Shown: positions 8,037 through 16,743 of the stretch, piece by piece
How the letters are laid out: each line of letters begins with the position of its first letter
Numbering within the stretch: position 1 is the stretch's first letter
NCBI GenBank assembly: GCA_002412985.1
Contig: DHWC01000062.1
Coordinates: forward strand, 7,433-51,098
Length of the DNA: 43,666 bases
Reading direction: 5' to 3'
Origin: Methylocystaceae bacterium UBA5192
GTDB taxonomy: Bacteria > Pseudomonadota > Alphaproteobacteria > Rhizobiales > Beijerinckiaceae
Notes under the pieces: generated by a model
Databases searched by the model: none
Seen by the model: the letters and a program-made list of their open reading frames with translations, nothing else
Told to the model about the DNA's origin: nothing
Made by a program: the position numbers and the translations under genes

Positions 8037-8624
8037 TTAGATCGGCGGAGTAAGATCTTTGCTCAATAGCCCAAATAGGAGATGATCACGCCAATCCCCA
8101 TTAATATTTAAGTAAGCGCGCGCATATCCTTCATGCCGAAAGCCAACACGCTCCAATAAGCGCTTCGATGGCTCATTCGCGGGCAAACACGCCGCATCAA
8201 TTCGATTTAATCCTTGCTTATCAAATCCGTATAGACAGGCGGCATAAACTGCGCGCTTCATGTAGCCTTTTCCAGCATAAGGAGCCCCCATCCAATAACC
8301 GAGCGAAGCGGATTGTGACACACCCCGTCGAACATAACCAAAGGACAATCCGCCAACGAGTAAATCATCCTCCTGTCTAAAAATCAGGAAGGAATAAGCT
8401 TCATCTCGCGCCATCTCTTCCGTATGGCGTTTCACACGATATCGAAAACTTTGTTGTGTAAGATCATCGCTAGGCCAGACTGGTTCCCAAGGAGTCAGAA
8501 ACGCCCGACTCTGCTCGCGTAATTGGGACCACTGTGCATAGTCCCGAAGCTCAGCTGGCCGCAGGTAAATACCATCGCCATGAATTGGCATGCCTCTGCG
8601 ACCCAATATTCCAAACAATCCCAT
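8037..8624 (-). CDS. GNAT family N-acetyltransferase (RimJ/RimL-like)
   Basis: This 195-residue acetyl-CoA-dependent N-acetyltransferase resembles the RimJ/RimL protein-alanine acetyltransferases: LREQSRAFLTPWEPVWP near residue 33, the beta-strand SASLGYWMGAPYAGKGYMKRA (acetyl-CoA loop), and ANEPSKRLLERVGFRHEGYARAYL near the C-terminus. The target (ribosomal protein N-terminus or other amine) cannot be told from sequence. Its ATG lies 1 nt after the thrC stop, so it is transcribed and probably translated with thrC. Confidence 0.9.
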   Translation of the reverse strand: MGLFGILGRRGMPIHGDGIYLRPAELRDYAQWSQLREQSRAFLTPWEPVWPSDDLTQQSFRYRVKRHTEEMARDEAYSFLIFRQEDDLLVGGLSFGYVRRGVSQSASLGYWMGAPYAGKGYMKRAVYAACLYGFDKQGLNRIDAACLPANEPSKRLLERVGFRHEGYARAYLNINGDWRDHLLFGLLSKDLTPPI

Positions 8625-8625
8625 C

Positions 8626-10044
8626 TTATTCCGTCACTGCACGCGCGCGTTCACAAATAAAATTCATGATGTCTTTTTCGTTATTGTCCAATAATGTGAA
8701 CCGCTCTTTCCCAGCAAGGCCCTTGGCTATTTTTGTAGGTAATTGAGGGGTCAGACCAATTGCCCGGCTAATCGCTTCTGGAAATTTAGCGGCATGTGCT
8801 GTCGCCAAAGCTACAACTGGCGTTTTAGGATCAATTTTTAGCTGCGCGCGCGCGGCATGCACGCCTGTTGCTGTGTGCGGGTCAAGAATATAGCCTGCCT
8901 CACGATATGTGCGTTGGATCTCATTGGTTGTTTCCACCTCACTCACCGAATAGGCATCAAATTCTCGACGAATTGCCGCAAGCGCTCCAGCGGGCAAGTC
9001 AAAGGAACCTGATTGATCCAATGCTCCGAAAGCAGAACGAATAACCGAATGATCCCGTCCACATGCATCAAACAACAACCGCTCAAAGTTTGATGAAACT
9101 TGAATATCCATTGATGGAGATTGCGTAGGCGTTACCCCTAAAGGTTCATATCGACCCGTGGCGAAGGCGCGAACGAGAATATCATTGGCGTTTGTTGCAA
9201 CGATTAGTCGACTAATCGGCAATCCCATATGCTTCGCGACATACCCCGCCAATACATCGCCAAAATTACCCGTTGGCACAGAAAATGAAATATGTCTGTG
9301 CGGCGCTCCCAATGTGACGCCACTCGTAAAGTAATAGACCATCTGAGCGACTACTCGCGCCCAGTTAATTGAGTTCACTCCTGCAAGGTTTACTTTTTCT
9401 CGGAATGCAGCATTGCGAAAAAGTCTTTTTAGAATATTTTGAGCGTCGTCAAACGTGCCATTTAGAGCGATGGTATGAATATTACTATCTGATACAGTAG
9501 TCATTTGTCGACGCTGGACGTCTGAAACGCGTCCATCAGGGTAGAGAATAAAAACATCGACTCGATCAAGATTACGAAACGCCTCTATGGCTGCCGCTCC
9601 AGTATCTCCCGACGTCGCCCCAACGATAGTTGCACGTAAATTATTTTTTTCTAAGATATGATTCATCATGCGCGCAAGTAACTGCATGGCTATATCTTTG
9701 AAAGCCAACGTCGGCCCGTGAAATAATTCTAGAATAAACAGATTGTCATCAATCTGAACTAAAGGGGCAATCGCTTGATGACGAAAACCACTGTAGGCGC
9801 TTTGCGCCTGCTGAAGTAAAATATCTTCGGAATATGTCTGACTTAGATAAGGACTAATTAAACGCGCGGCGGCATGAGCATAAGAAACGCCAGAGAGCGC
9901 CGCGATTTCATCAGGCGCAACATGCGGATATGCAAGCGGCGTATACAAGCCCCCGTCCGCAGCTAGACCCGCGAGAAGAACCTCACCAAATCCAAGTTGA
10001 GCAGCCTCGCCGCGGGTAGATAGATAGCGCAAATTAAATTCCAT
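8626..10044 (-). CDS. thrC: threonine synthase
   Basis: ThrC converts O-phosphohomoserine to threonine with PLP. The PLP lysine is Lys116 in HGPTLAFKD. Other family marks are the N-terminal YLSTRG, VGATSGDTGAAAIEAF and SINWARVVAQMVYY, and near the C-terminus LDPHTATGVHAA. At 472 residues it is the long, alphaproteobacterial/fungal-like class. It is followed by the GNAT gene after 1 nt. In related genomes I recall an M16 peptidase gene between the two, and none is present here. SURF1 lies upstream on the same strand after a gap of about 90 nt. Confidence 0.96.
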   Translation of the reverse strand: MEFNLRYLSTRGEAAQLGFGEVLLAGLAADGGLYTPLAYPHVAPDEIAALSGVSYAHAAARLISPYLSQTYSEDILLQQAQSAYSGFRHQAIAPLVQIDDNLFILELFHGPTLAFKDIAMQLLARMMNHILEKNNLRATIVGATSGDTGAAAIEAFRNLDRVDVFILYPDGRVSDVQRRQMTTVSDSNIHTIALNGTFDDAQNILKRLFRNAAFREKVNLAGVNSINWARVVAQMVYYFTSGVTLGAPHRHISFSVPTGNFGDVLAGYVAKHMGLPISRLIVATNANDILVRAFATGRYEPLGVTPTQSPSMDIQVSSNFERLLFDACGRDHSVIRSAFGALDQSGSFDLPAGALAAIRREFDAYSVSEVETTNEIQRTYREAGYILDPHTATGVHAARAQLKIDPKTPVVALATAHAAKFPEAISRAIGLTPQLPTKIAKGLAGKERFTLLDNNEKDIMNFICERARAVTE

Positions 10045-10134
10045 TGACTATGAGCATACTGAGCAGAAACGGCTCTCTCGATCCGCTCGTTCATAACATA
10101 CTCGCTGGCTGATCAAGAAATCATAACGAAGCTG

Positions 10135-10878
10135 CTAGGTTTTCTCGTATCCTCGACGCAACCTTTCGCGTGCGAAGAGACAAAAGATGACGATTAAAGC
10201 CGCCGCCAAGCTAAACCAGGTAAAAGCATATGCAAGATGATTGTTAACGATCCTAGGCGCAATCGATACTGGTTGTAGGGGCCGGCCGCTTGACCCTAGT
10301 GAGCCATCAAGCAAAAAAATAAACGGCGCTGCTTCGTCCAGATGAAGCGCCTTCGCAATGGCTTTAGGATCTCTTGTATACCAAATTCGTTTTTCCGGCT
10401 CATCGGCGGGCGTAAACATGTTACGTCTCTGCGGGGCCTGTAAATACCCTGAAAGCTCAATGAGCTCAGACGGAGCAGATCGATGCGCAGCATTCGTTTG
10501 GTCTAAATTAGAAATGAACCCCCTATCGATCAAAATTACGCCACCCGACGCTAAATCGAAGGGACTCAATACAAAATAACCTGGTTCGTGGCCTAATCCC
10601 TCAGGCGCCTGAGAATAGATCAAAGCCTCAGAACTTTGATGAAACCGCCCGGTTACACGCACATGCCGATATTCATAATCAACAGGACTTAAATTCTTCC
10701 ATTCTTCTTTGGCTGGCAACCCTTGCGCTGGCAAGGAGATGCGAGACTGAACGCGTGCAATAAGCGCCTCTTTCTCCTCTAAGCGGCGCAATTGCCATAG
10801 GCCTAAATGGATCAAAAAAGAAAAGGTGAGGGCTGCAACAAGTGCTGGAAAAAAAAGCGCCCGAGCGCCCCGGCTCAT
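10135..10878 (-). CDS. SURF1 family cytochrome oxidase assembly protein
   Basis: SURF1 helps insert heme a into subunit I of cytochrome c oxidase. There are two membrane helices, one near the N-terminus (about 9-27, ending in the family signature LGLWQLRRLEEK) and one near the C-terminus (about 217-238). The periplasmic loop between them contains the signatures YEYRHVRVTGRF, GPGYF-like GHEPGYFVLSPF and VILIDRGFI. The length of 247 residues is normal. Its ATG overlaps the end of the DUF983 gene by 4 nt. It is the last oxidase-assembly gene of the cluster. Confidence 0.95.
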   Translation of the reverse strand: MSRGARALFFPALVAALTFSFLIHLGLWQLRRLEEKEALIARVQSRISLPAQGLPAKEEWKNLSPVDYEYRHVRVTGRFHQSSEALIYSQAPEGLGHEPGYFVLSPFDLASGGVILIDRGFISNLDQTNAAHRSAPSELIELSGYLQAPQRRNMFTPADEPEKRIWYTRDPKAIAKALHLDEAAPFIFLLDGSLGSSGRPLQPVSIAPRIVNNHLAYAFTWFSLAAALIVIFCLFARERLRRGYEKT

Positions 10879-11252
10879 TGTTCTCGACGACCTTCTTCAG
10901 CCTTATTGAAATATTGTAAAGCAATAAGGAGACCCTTTGCAGGACGCAATAATCCAACACAAACGATTATAGATAAAGGCGCTAAGACTGCCGCATGAAC
11001 CCAATAAGGCGGCATATATACAACCTCAATAAACCAAGCAGCGCCAACAACAATAAAACCAGCGATTGTCATGACAAAAATTGCGGGACCGTCTCCGGTA
11101 TCAGCAAAGGAAAAGTCTAATCCGCAGACATCGCAGTTTGGCGCAATCGCAAGCAACCCCTGAATCATGCGTCCTTGATGACACCTTGGGCATTTGCCTC
11201 GCAAGCCATCGAGGTAGAGTTCCGCTGGAGGATAAACATGCTCCTCAGACAT
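10875..11252 (-). CDS. DUF983 family membrane protein
   Basis: This 125-residue protein has an N-terminal zinc-ribbon-like region with two CxxC pairs (GKCPRCHQGRM and NCDVCGLDFSFADTGDGPA), followed by two membrane helices at about 56-76 and 82-100. DUF983 proteins are found inside alphaproteobacterial cox clusters between coxC and SURF1, exactly as here. A role in metal or heme handling for the oxidase is inferred from position only. It overlaps SURF1 by 4 nt and follows coxC after a terminator-like hairpin. Confidence 0.92.
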   Translation of the reverse strand: MSEEHVYPPAELYLDGLRGKCPRCHQGRMIQGLLAIAPNCDVCGLDFSFADTGDGPAIFVMTIAGFIVVGAAWFIEVVYMPPYWVHAAVLAPLSIIVCVGLLRPAKGLLIALQYFNKAEEGRREQ

Positions 11253-11264
11253 TAGCCGCCCTCA

Positions 11265-11297
11265 TGAAAAACGGTCACGATTTGATCGCGACCGTTT
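11265..11297 (-). terminator. terminator-like hairpin downstream of coxC
   Basis: On the minus strand a 12-bp stem (AACGGTCGCGAT / ATCGTGACCGTT, one G-U pair, loop CAA) is followed by a short T-run. It lies between the coxC stop and the DUF983 start. The U-tract is short (about five T), so it is likely to be a partial terminator or a processing/stability stem that lowers expression of DUF983 and SURF1. Confidence 0.65.
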
Positions 11298-11322
11298 TGT
11301 TTCGAAAAATAAGCCAAAAAGC

Positions 11323-12213
11323 TTATTCCATCATTCCACCCCAATTCCCCCAAACGTAGATACAACAGAAGAGGAACAACCAAACAACGTCAACGAAATG
11401 CCAATACCAGGCAGCAAATTCAAATCCTAGATGATGCTCTGGCGTAAAGTGTCCCTTCATTACACGAAACAAGCATACAATCAAAAATAAGGTTCCAACA
11501 ATAACATGGAAGCCATGGAAGCCTGTAGCCATAAAAAAGGTCGAGCCATAATTTGTAGCGGCAGGATGCGCGGGATCAAAGGAGAACGCAAATGGCGCGT
11601 GAGCATATTCATAGCCCTGCACACATGTAAAAATTAATCCCAACGCAATTGTTGCTATTAGTCCCTTCTTCAAGACGTTACGGTCATTATGAAGCAACCC
11701 GTGATGCGCCCAAGTCAAGGTTGCTCCTGATGTCAACAACAATAGCGTGTTGAGTAAAGGAAGCTTCCACGGACTAAGAACCTCTATTCCCTTGGGAGGC
11801 CATACGCCCTGAAATAACTCTGTTCGAGTAACTTGGTAAATATCGTCTGGGAAAATAGAGGAATTAAAGAACGCCCAAAACCAAGCCACAAAAAACATGA
11901 CTTCAGATAGAATGAAAAGAATCATTCCATAGCGATGATGCAGCTGCACAACCGGCGAGTGATGACCCTGATATTGAGCCTCTCTCACGACATCTCGCCA
12001 CCACACATACATGACAGCCAGAACAGCGCCAAAACCAATGAAGAAAATAGTTCCCCCATAGGGCAACCCATAAATTGGCGAGCCCTTATGTTGCGCCATC
12101 CACATGATCGCGCCTATCGCCATTATGAGCGCTGAAAACGCCCCCACGATTGGCCATGGGCTTGGGTCAACCAAATGATATTCATGGTTGGGTTTTGCGT
12201 GTCCGTCAGCCAT
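11323..12213 (-). CDS. coxC: cytochrome c oxidase subunit III
   Basis: Subunit III of the aa3-type oxidase stabilises subunit I and the proton path in the inner membrane. Seven helices are visible. Family marks are HHSPVVQLHHRYGMILFILSEVMFFVAWFWAFF, ATGFHGFHVIVGTLFL and the C-terminal AWYWHFVDVVWLFLFCCIYVWG. The length of 296 residues is normal. It follows ctaG after 79 nt and precedes DUF983 after 70 nt with a hairpin between. Confidence 0.97.
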   Translation of the reverse strand: MADGHAKPNHEYHLVDPSPWPIVGAFSALIMAIGAIMWMAQHKGSPIYGLPYGGTIFFIGFGAVLAVMYVWWRDVVREAQYQGHHSPVVQLHHRYGMILFILSEVMFFVAWFWAFFNSSIFPDDIYQVTRTELFQGVWPPKGIEVLSPWKLPLLNTLLLLTSGATLTWAHHGLLHNDRNVLKKGLIATIALGLIFTCVQGYEYAHAPFAFSFDPAHPAATNYGSTFFMATGFHGFHVIVGTLFLIVCLFRVMKGHFTPEHHLGFEFAAWYWHFVDVVWLFLFCCIYVWGNWGGMME

Positions 12214-12292
12214 CTCTTCTCTTCCTCACCATTTACGTCAGCCTACCGGCTCATTCGAGTTTTCATCCCCCGCCACATCATGCAGCGCTTCA

Positions 12293-12886
12293 TCAGGACT
12301 TTTCTTTTTCCGCTTTCATATCGCTTGTTTTGGATTTAGCCGGCGTCTTTGTAGGAAAAAAAGAGTAAGATAAAGTGATTTCCTCTACTCGACCCATTCC
12401 TTCTTCAGACTCAAGGGCTGGATCAAGGTAGAAAACCACCGGCCATTCTGCTTCTTCATTAGGCGCAAGGCGCTTTTCTTCAAAACAAAAACAAGCTATT
12501 TTTACAAAATATGCGCCGGCAAGATCTGGGCTGACATTATAAGCAGCCTGCCCGCTTGTTTGCTTATCTGATAAATTAGCAACCTTAAAATAAACTGTCG
12601 TTGTTTCACCTGTACGCAGAGATATCTTCGATATTTCTGGCTCAAAACGCCATTGTAAATCTTTAGAGACGTTAGCATCAAACCGCACAGTCAAAATACG
12701 CGCGCCCGGAGTTGTTTTAGTCAGAGCTTGTGATTTCTGCGGCGTTCCACCAAATCCTGTTGCCGCACAAAAAGCCCGGTAAAGCGGAACTGACGCAAAG
12801 GACAATATCAACATGCACACAGAGCCAAAAAGTAAGGCCAATGCAACTTGGCCTTGCTTATTGAGAGGAGGAGGCAGTCCGCGCAT
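12293..12886 (-). CDS. ctaG: cytochrome c oxidase assembly protein CtaG (Cox11)
   Basis: CtaG/Cox11 is a membrane-anchored copper chaperone that delivers Cu to the CuB site of subunit I. It has one N-terminal helix (about 14-34), Cys40 in FCAATGFGG just after it, and the copper motif CFCF at 132-135 within IACFCFEEKRL. The soluble domain has the immunoglobulin-like pattern (LQWRFEPE, TVYFKVANLSD). The length of 197 residues is normal. It lies 8 nt after coxF and belongs to the ctaB-coxF-ctaG-coxC run. Confidence 0.96.
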   Translation of the reverse strand: MRGLPPPLNKQGQVALALLFGSVCMLILSFASVPLYRAFCAATGFGGTPQKSQALTKTTPGARILTVRFDANVSKDLQWRFEPEISKISLRTGETTTVYFKVANLSDKQTSGQAAYNVSPDLAGAYFVKIACFCFEEKRLAPNEEAEWPVVFYLDPALESEEGMGRVEEITLSYSFFPTKTPAKSKTSDMKAEKEKS

Positions 12887-12894
12887 CTAGAATC

Positions 12895-13083
12895 TCATAT
12901 TGAGCGATTAGCCACTGCGCCACCCAGCCGGACAATCGTGACGGCATAGAACAGGACTGCAAGAAATGTAACGCCGAGACCAATGGCGATGTTACGCGCG
13001 CGTCGACCTCGCATTTGCTCGGGCGTTAGAACAATCCCTTGCTGCGAAGATTGCGCTTCATCTTTAGGACCTTTATCGCTCAT
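12895..13083 (-). CDS. coxF: CoxF-type small membrane protein of the cox cluster
   Basis: This small protein (62 aa from the ATG at 13083; a GTG at 13095 would add 4 residues) has a polar N-terminus, the basic stretch MRGRRARN, and one membrane helix at about 31-52 (IAIGLGVTFLAVLFYAVTIV). Proteins of this size and shape occupy this position in alphaproteobacterial cox operons and are named CoxF. The function is unproven, but a role in oxidase assembly is inferred. It sits between ctaB (27 nt upstream) and ctaG (8 nt downstream). Confidence 0.85.
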   Translation of the reverse strand: MSDKGPKDEAQSSQQGIVLTPEQMRGRRARNIAIGLGVTFLAVLFYAVTIVRLGGAVANRSI

Positions 13084-13110
13084 CGCGTTATCCACATCCG
13101 TTCATCATCA

Positions 13111-14043
13111 TTAAAAGAGGCCCATCAAGCTCAGGACTCGTTCAATCGTCAGCATGAGAAAGAGCGTAAAAAGATAAAAGATAGAAAAGGCGAACATTTG
13201 TCGAGCAGCCTTTTGGATTGCTGCATCTTCTTGCGCGAAAAAAAGTTGCGCTGCCAGATACAAAAGTCCTAAGCCCAGACCGATTGCAGCGACGCCATAA
13301 AGCCATGAGGCAAAGCCCAGAAGCCACGGCCCAACGCCAGTAGGCGCAAGAACAACACAATAGATTAGGATCTCAAGACGCGTTCGCCGCAATCCAGAGA
13401 CATTCGGCAGCATTGGCAGGCCAACGCTGCCATATTCGTCAAGCTTCAAAATTGCGAGCGACCAAAAATGTGGCGGCGTCCAAATGAAGATAATCGTGAA
13501 CAACATGAGGCTCGCTATGCTGACATCGCCAGTAGCGGCAGCGTAACCAACGATTGGCGGCAAGGCCCCGGCAGCGCCGCCAATAACGATATTGAGAGGC
13601 GTTAAGCGCTTCAACCACATGGTATAAATAACGACATAAAAAAATATTGTGAAAGCAAGTAGCGCAGCAGCTAGCCAATTAGATACGAAACCTAAAGTAA
13701 AAACAGAAAGAACGGATAAAATAACGCCAAAAGCCAACGCCGCATCAGTATCAATGCGGCCTGCTGGGATTGGACGCAAGCGCGTGCGCCGCATTACCGC
13801 ATCAATATCAGCATCATACCACATATTAAGAGCGCCGGACGCACCGGCCCCCACGGCGATAGCTAACAGCGCGGCAAAAACGAGTAGCGGATGCGGGAGG
13901 GTTGGCGCCAATAAAAATCCAGCAAGCGCTGTAAACACAACGAGGGACATTACCCGCGGCTTAAGAAGGGCGATAAAATCTAACGGCGCCGCAACCGGAA
14001 GCTTTGGGGTCGTGCTTTCATCAAAGTAGGATGCATCGCTCAT
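13111..14043 (-). CDS. ctaB: protoheme IX farnesyltransferase (heme O synthase)
   Basis: CtaB (CyoE) adds a farnesyl group to heme b to give heme O, the precursor of heme a for the oxidase. It is a UbiA-family polyprenyltransferase with 8-9 helices. The first Asp-rich motif is NMWYDADIDAVMRRT with the RPIPAGR segment after it, and the second conserved loop is around YTMWLKRLTPLNIVIGGAAGALPP. The length of 310 residues is normal. It is separated from coxA by a strong terminator, so it probably has an extra promoter or depends on read-through. Confidence 0.97.
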   Translation of the reverse strand: MSDASYFDESTTPKLPVAAPLDFIALLKPRVMSLVVFTALAGFLLAPTLPHPLLVFAALLAIAVGAGASGALNMWYDADIDAVMRRTRLRPIPAGRIDTDAALAFGVILSVLSVFTLGFVSNWLAAALLAFTIFFYVVIYTMWLKRLTPLNIVIGGAAGALPPIVGYAAATGDVSIASLMLFTIIFIWTPPHFWSLAILKLDEYGSVGLPMLPNVSGLRRTRLEILIYCVVLAPTGVGPWLLGFASWLYGVAAIGLGLGLLYLAAQLFFAQEDAAIQKAARQMFAFSIFYLFTLFLMLTIERVLSLMGLF

Positions 14044-14108
14044 CGTTGCTTGCCTGACCTTGTTAATATGCGCGAAGAGAAAAGAGGTTGCCGCCTTTTA
14101 TCTAAAAG

Positions 14109-14142
14109 ACAAAAAACGTCAGCGCGCATTATGCGCGCCGAC
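14109..14142 (-). terminator. rho-independent terminator downstream of coxA
   Basis: On the minus strand a GC-rich stem (GTCGGCGCGCAT / ATGCGCGCTGAC, 11 of 12 paired) is followed by GTTTTTTG and more T. It lies 8 nt after the coxA stop and before ctaB, and is a good intrinsic terminator. Partial termination here would let coxB and coxA be made in excess of the assembly genes. Confidence 0.85.
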
Positions 14143-14149
14143 CCCTCTC

Positions 14150-15811
14150 TTACTGGTGTTCAGCGCCTGTAATTCGCGGCAAAGTTTCAAACTGATGGAA
14201 TGGCGGCGGAGATGGCAAGGTCCATTCTAACGTCGTCGCGCCAGAACCCCATGGGTTATATCCTGCGTAACGCTTTTTCATAAACGCCTCTATGACCGTA
14301 TAGAAGAATACAAGCATGCTGAAGGCGCCAATAAAGGCCCCAAGCGAAGACAAGTAATTCCAAGACGAAAAAGCATCTGGGTAATCAATATAGCGGCGCG
14401 GCATTCCGGCAAGTCCCAAGAAATGTTGGGGGAAGAATGTCAGATTTACGCCCACAAACAAAACTAAGAAATGCAGTTTGGATAGCGTCTCATTGTAAAG
14501 ATAGCCCGTCATTTTTGGGAACCAATAATAGAATCCCGCAAAAACCCCAAAAACAGCGCCAAGCGACATCGTGTAATGAAAATGCGCGACAACATAATAG
14601 GTCTCATGGAGCTGTCGATCGACACTTGCATTAGCGAGCACGACGCCGGTAACGCCCCCCATGGTGAACACAAAAATGAATCCAATAGCCCAAATCATTG
14701 GGGCGCGGAAAGAAATGGATCCACCCCACATGGTTGCGATCCATGAGAAAATTTTAATTCCCGTTGGCACCGCAATCACCATTGTTGCGAAAACAAAGTA
14801 GCGCTGAGCATTCAACGAGAGACCGACAGTATACATGTGATGCGCCCACACGATACAGCCTAGGAAACCGATACAGACCATGGCGTAAGCCATGCCAAGA
14901 TAACCAAACACAGGTTTCTTGGAAAAGGTTGAAACAATATGACTGATCAACCCAAAAGCAGGCAGGATCAGCACATATACTTCTGGGTGACCAAAAAACC
15001 AGAATAAATGCTGGAACAGCAAGGGATCGCCGCCGCCAGCTGGATCGTAGAACATTGTACCAAAATTACGATCCGTCAGCAGCATTGTGATTGCGCCAGC
15101 CAGCACGGGTAAGGTCAAAACCAAGAGGAAGGCGGTGACCAACATTGCCCAAGCAAAAAGCGGCATCTTGTGCAGAGTCATGCCAGGAGCGCGCATGTTA
15201 AAAATTGTTGTAATAAAATTGATAGATCCAAGGATCGATGACGCTCCAGCCAGGTGAAGCGAAAGAATAACAAAATCCATCGCAGGCCCTGGGTGGCCGA
15301 TGTTGGAAGATAAGGGCGGATAAAATACCCATCCCCCGCCGAAGCCCATCATGCCGGGCGCGCCTTCTACAAACATCGACATGACAAGAAGGATCAAAGA
15401 AACCGCAAGAAACCAGAACGAAATATTGTTTAGCCGAGGGAAAGCCATATCAGGCGCGCCAATCATAATTGGCACGAACCAGTTTGCGAAGCCGCCCATC
15501 AGAGCTGGCATAACCATAAAAAAGATCATCAGCACGCCATGCGCCGTGATGAAAACATTATAAAGGTTCTTACCCGCATCCGTAGCCATGGATGGATCTG
15601 CGCCATAGAGCATCTGCGCAAGCCCTGGAAACACGGATATGCCAGGGTGCATCAGTTCTGCGCGAATTGCGACAGACATCAGCATGCCAACCAGCCCGCC
15701 AATCACCGCAAGGATCAGATAAAGCGTGCCGATATCTTTATGGTTTGTCGAAAAGAGAAAGCGACGCAATCCTTTAGGATGATCATGCGCTCCGGCAGTT
15801 GAACTCGCCAT
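14150..15811 (-). CDS. coxA: cytochrome c oxidase subunit I
   Basis: This is the catalytic subunit of the aa3-type cytochrome c oxidase: it holds heme a and the heme a3-CuB centre and pumps protons. Twelve helices are visible. Diagnostic sites are TAHGVLMIFFMVMP (heme a His), the CuB His and cross-linked Tyr in WFFGHPEVYVLILP, HHMYTVG, and the heme ligands in VVAHFHYTMSLGA. The K- and D-channel sequence type (A1 family) fits alphaproteobacteria. The length of 553 residues is normal. GAGGA lies about 10 nt before the ATG. coxB precedes it after 41 nt. Confidence 0.98.
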   Translation of the reverse strand: MASSTAGAHDHPKGLRRFLFSTNHKDIGTLYLILAVIGGLVGMLMSVAIRAELMHPGISVFPGLAQMLYGADPSMATDAGKNLYNVFITAHGVLMIFFMVMPALMGGFANWFVPIMIGAPDMAFPRLNNISFWFLAVSLILLVMSMFVEGAPGMMGFGGGWVFYPPLSSNIGHPGPAMDFVILSLHLAGASSILGSINFITTIFNMRAPGMTLHKMPLFAWAMLVTAFLLVLTLPVLAGAITMLLTDRNFGTMFYDPAGGGDPLLFQHLFWFFGHPEVYVLILPAFGLISHIVSTFSKKPVFGYLGMAYAMVCIGFLGCIVWAHHMYTVGLSLNAQRYFVFATMVIAVPTGIKIFSWIATMWGGSISFRAPMIWAIGFIFVFTMGGVTGVVLANASVDRQLHETYYVVAHFHYTMSLGAVFGVFAGFYYWFPKMTGYLYNETLSKLHFLVLFVGVNLTFFPQHFLGLAGMPRRYIDYPDAFSSWNYLSSLGAFIGAFSMLVFFYTVIEAFMKKRYAGYNPWGSGATTLEWTLPSPPPFHQFETLPRITGAEHQ

Positions 15812-15852
15812 CTTCTTGTTCCTCGAAATCCTGTCAGGTTTTTATTTTCAGG

Positions 15853-16722
15853 TTAGCGGACTGCTTCGCTTGCAGCTAGCTTAACCGGTGTCTCAGCAGC
15901 GGCATATTTCTTCTTTGCTTCTGCAAGCCATTCCTCGTATTTTTCGCGGCTTACTACCCGAATGGCGGAAGGCATAAAGGCATGATCTTTGCCGCATATT
16001 TTTGAGCACTGCCCATAATAGACGCCCTCTTTTTCAGCCCTAAACCAAGTCTCATTTAATCTTCCCGGCACGGCATCCATACGAATACTAAAAGCAGGTA
16101 TAACAAAGGAATGGATGACATCTGCGGCGGTGATTTGTAATTTCACTACCTCATTTACTGGTACAACCGCTTCATTATCCACCGATAATAACCTTACGTC
16201 GCCGGGCTCCAGATCAGCGTCTGCCTTCATAAGCTGATCAAACCCAAAACCACCGCCTTGGTCTTCAGGGTATTTGTATGACCAGTACCACTGGTTGCCT
16301 GTAACTTTGATCGTCACCTTAGCCTCTGGAATCTCTACTTGCTTTGTTAATAATCTGAATGACGGCACAGAGATGAAGACAAGGATAAGAATAGGCACTA
16401 GGGTCCAAACTATTTCTAGTCCGGTGTGATGAGTGAGCTTTGAGGGCACAGGGTTAGAGTTTTCGTTAAAACGCCAACTTACATACAACAAGAGACCTAA
16501 TACGGAAATCGCAATAAAAGTAATTACGGGCAATAAGATGCCATTATAAAAGAACTGCGTATCATGTCCGACGTCTGTAACCGTCGCGGGCAGTCCTACG
16601 CCTCCTGGGGCAGGCTGACCCTCAACCTGAGCCAGCGCCAATCCGGCCGATAAAATAAGCGGTAAAGCCAACGCCATCAGGCTCGCGCCGCGGCTAAACA
16701 ACTGACGAGTGTCCGTAGACAT
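15853..16722 (-). CDS. coxB: cytochrome c oxidase subunit II
   Basis: Subunit II takes electrons from cytochrome c through the dinuclear CuA centre. It has a signal peptide (about 8-35), two helices (about 60-80 and 100-122), and a periplasmic cupredoxin domain with the CuA motif GQCSKICGKDHAFMP, plus VIHSFVIPAF and the aromatic NQWYWSYKYP. I prefer the ATG at 16722. Upstream in-frame TTG/GTG codons at 16743-16738 would add about 7 residues without a better RBS. It is first in the cox operon, and its promoter must lie in the region shared with the divergent ialB gene. Confidence 0.97.
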   Translation of the reverse strand: MSTDTRQLFSRGASLMALALPLILSAGLALAQVEGQPAPGGVGLPATVTDVGHDTQFFYNGILLPVITFIAISVLGLLLYVSWRFNENSNPVPSKLTHHTGLEIVWTLVPILILVFISVPSFRLLTKQVEIPEAKVTIKVTGNQWYWSYKYPEDQGGGFGFDQLMKADADLEPGDVRLLSVDNEAVVPVNEVVKLQITAADVIHSFVIPAFSIRMDAVPGRLNETWFRAEKEGVYYGQCSKICGKDHAFMPSAIRVVSREKYEEWLAEAKKKYAAAETPVKLAASEAVR

Positions 16723-16743
16723 GAAGGTCGCCTTTCGCACCAA

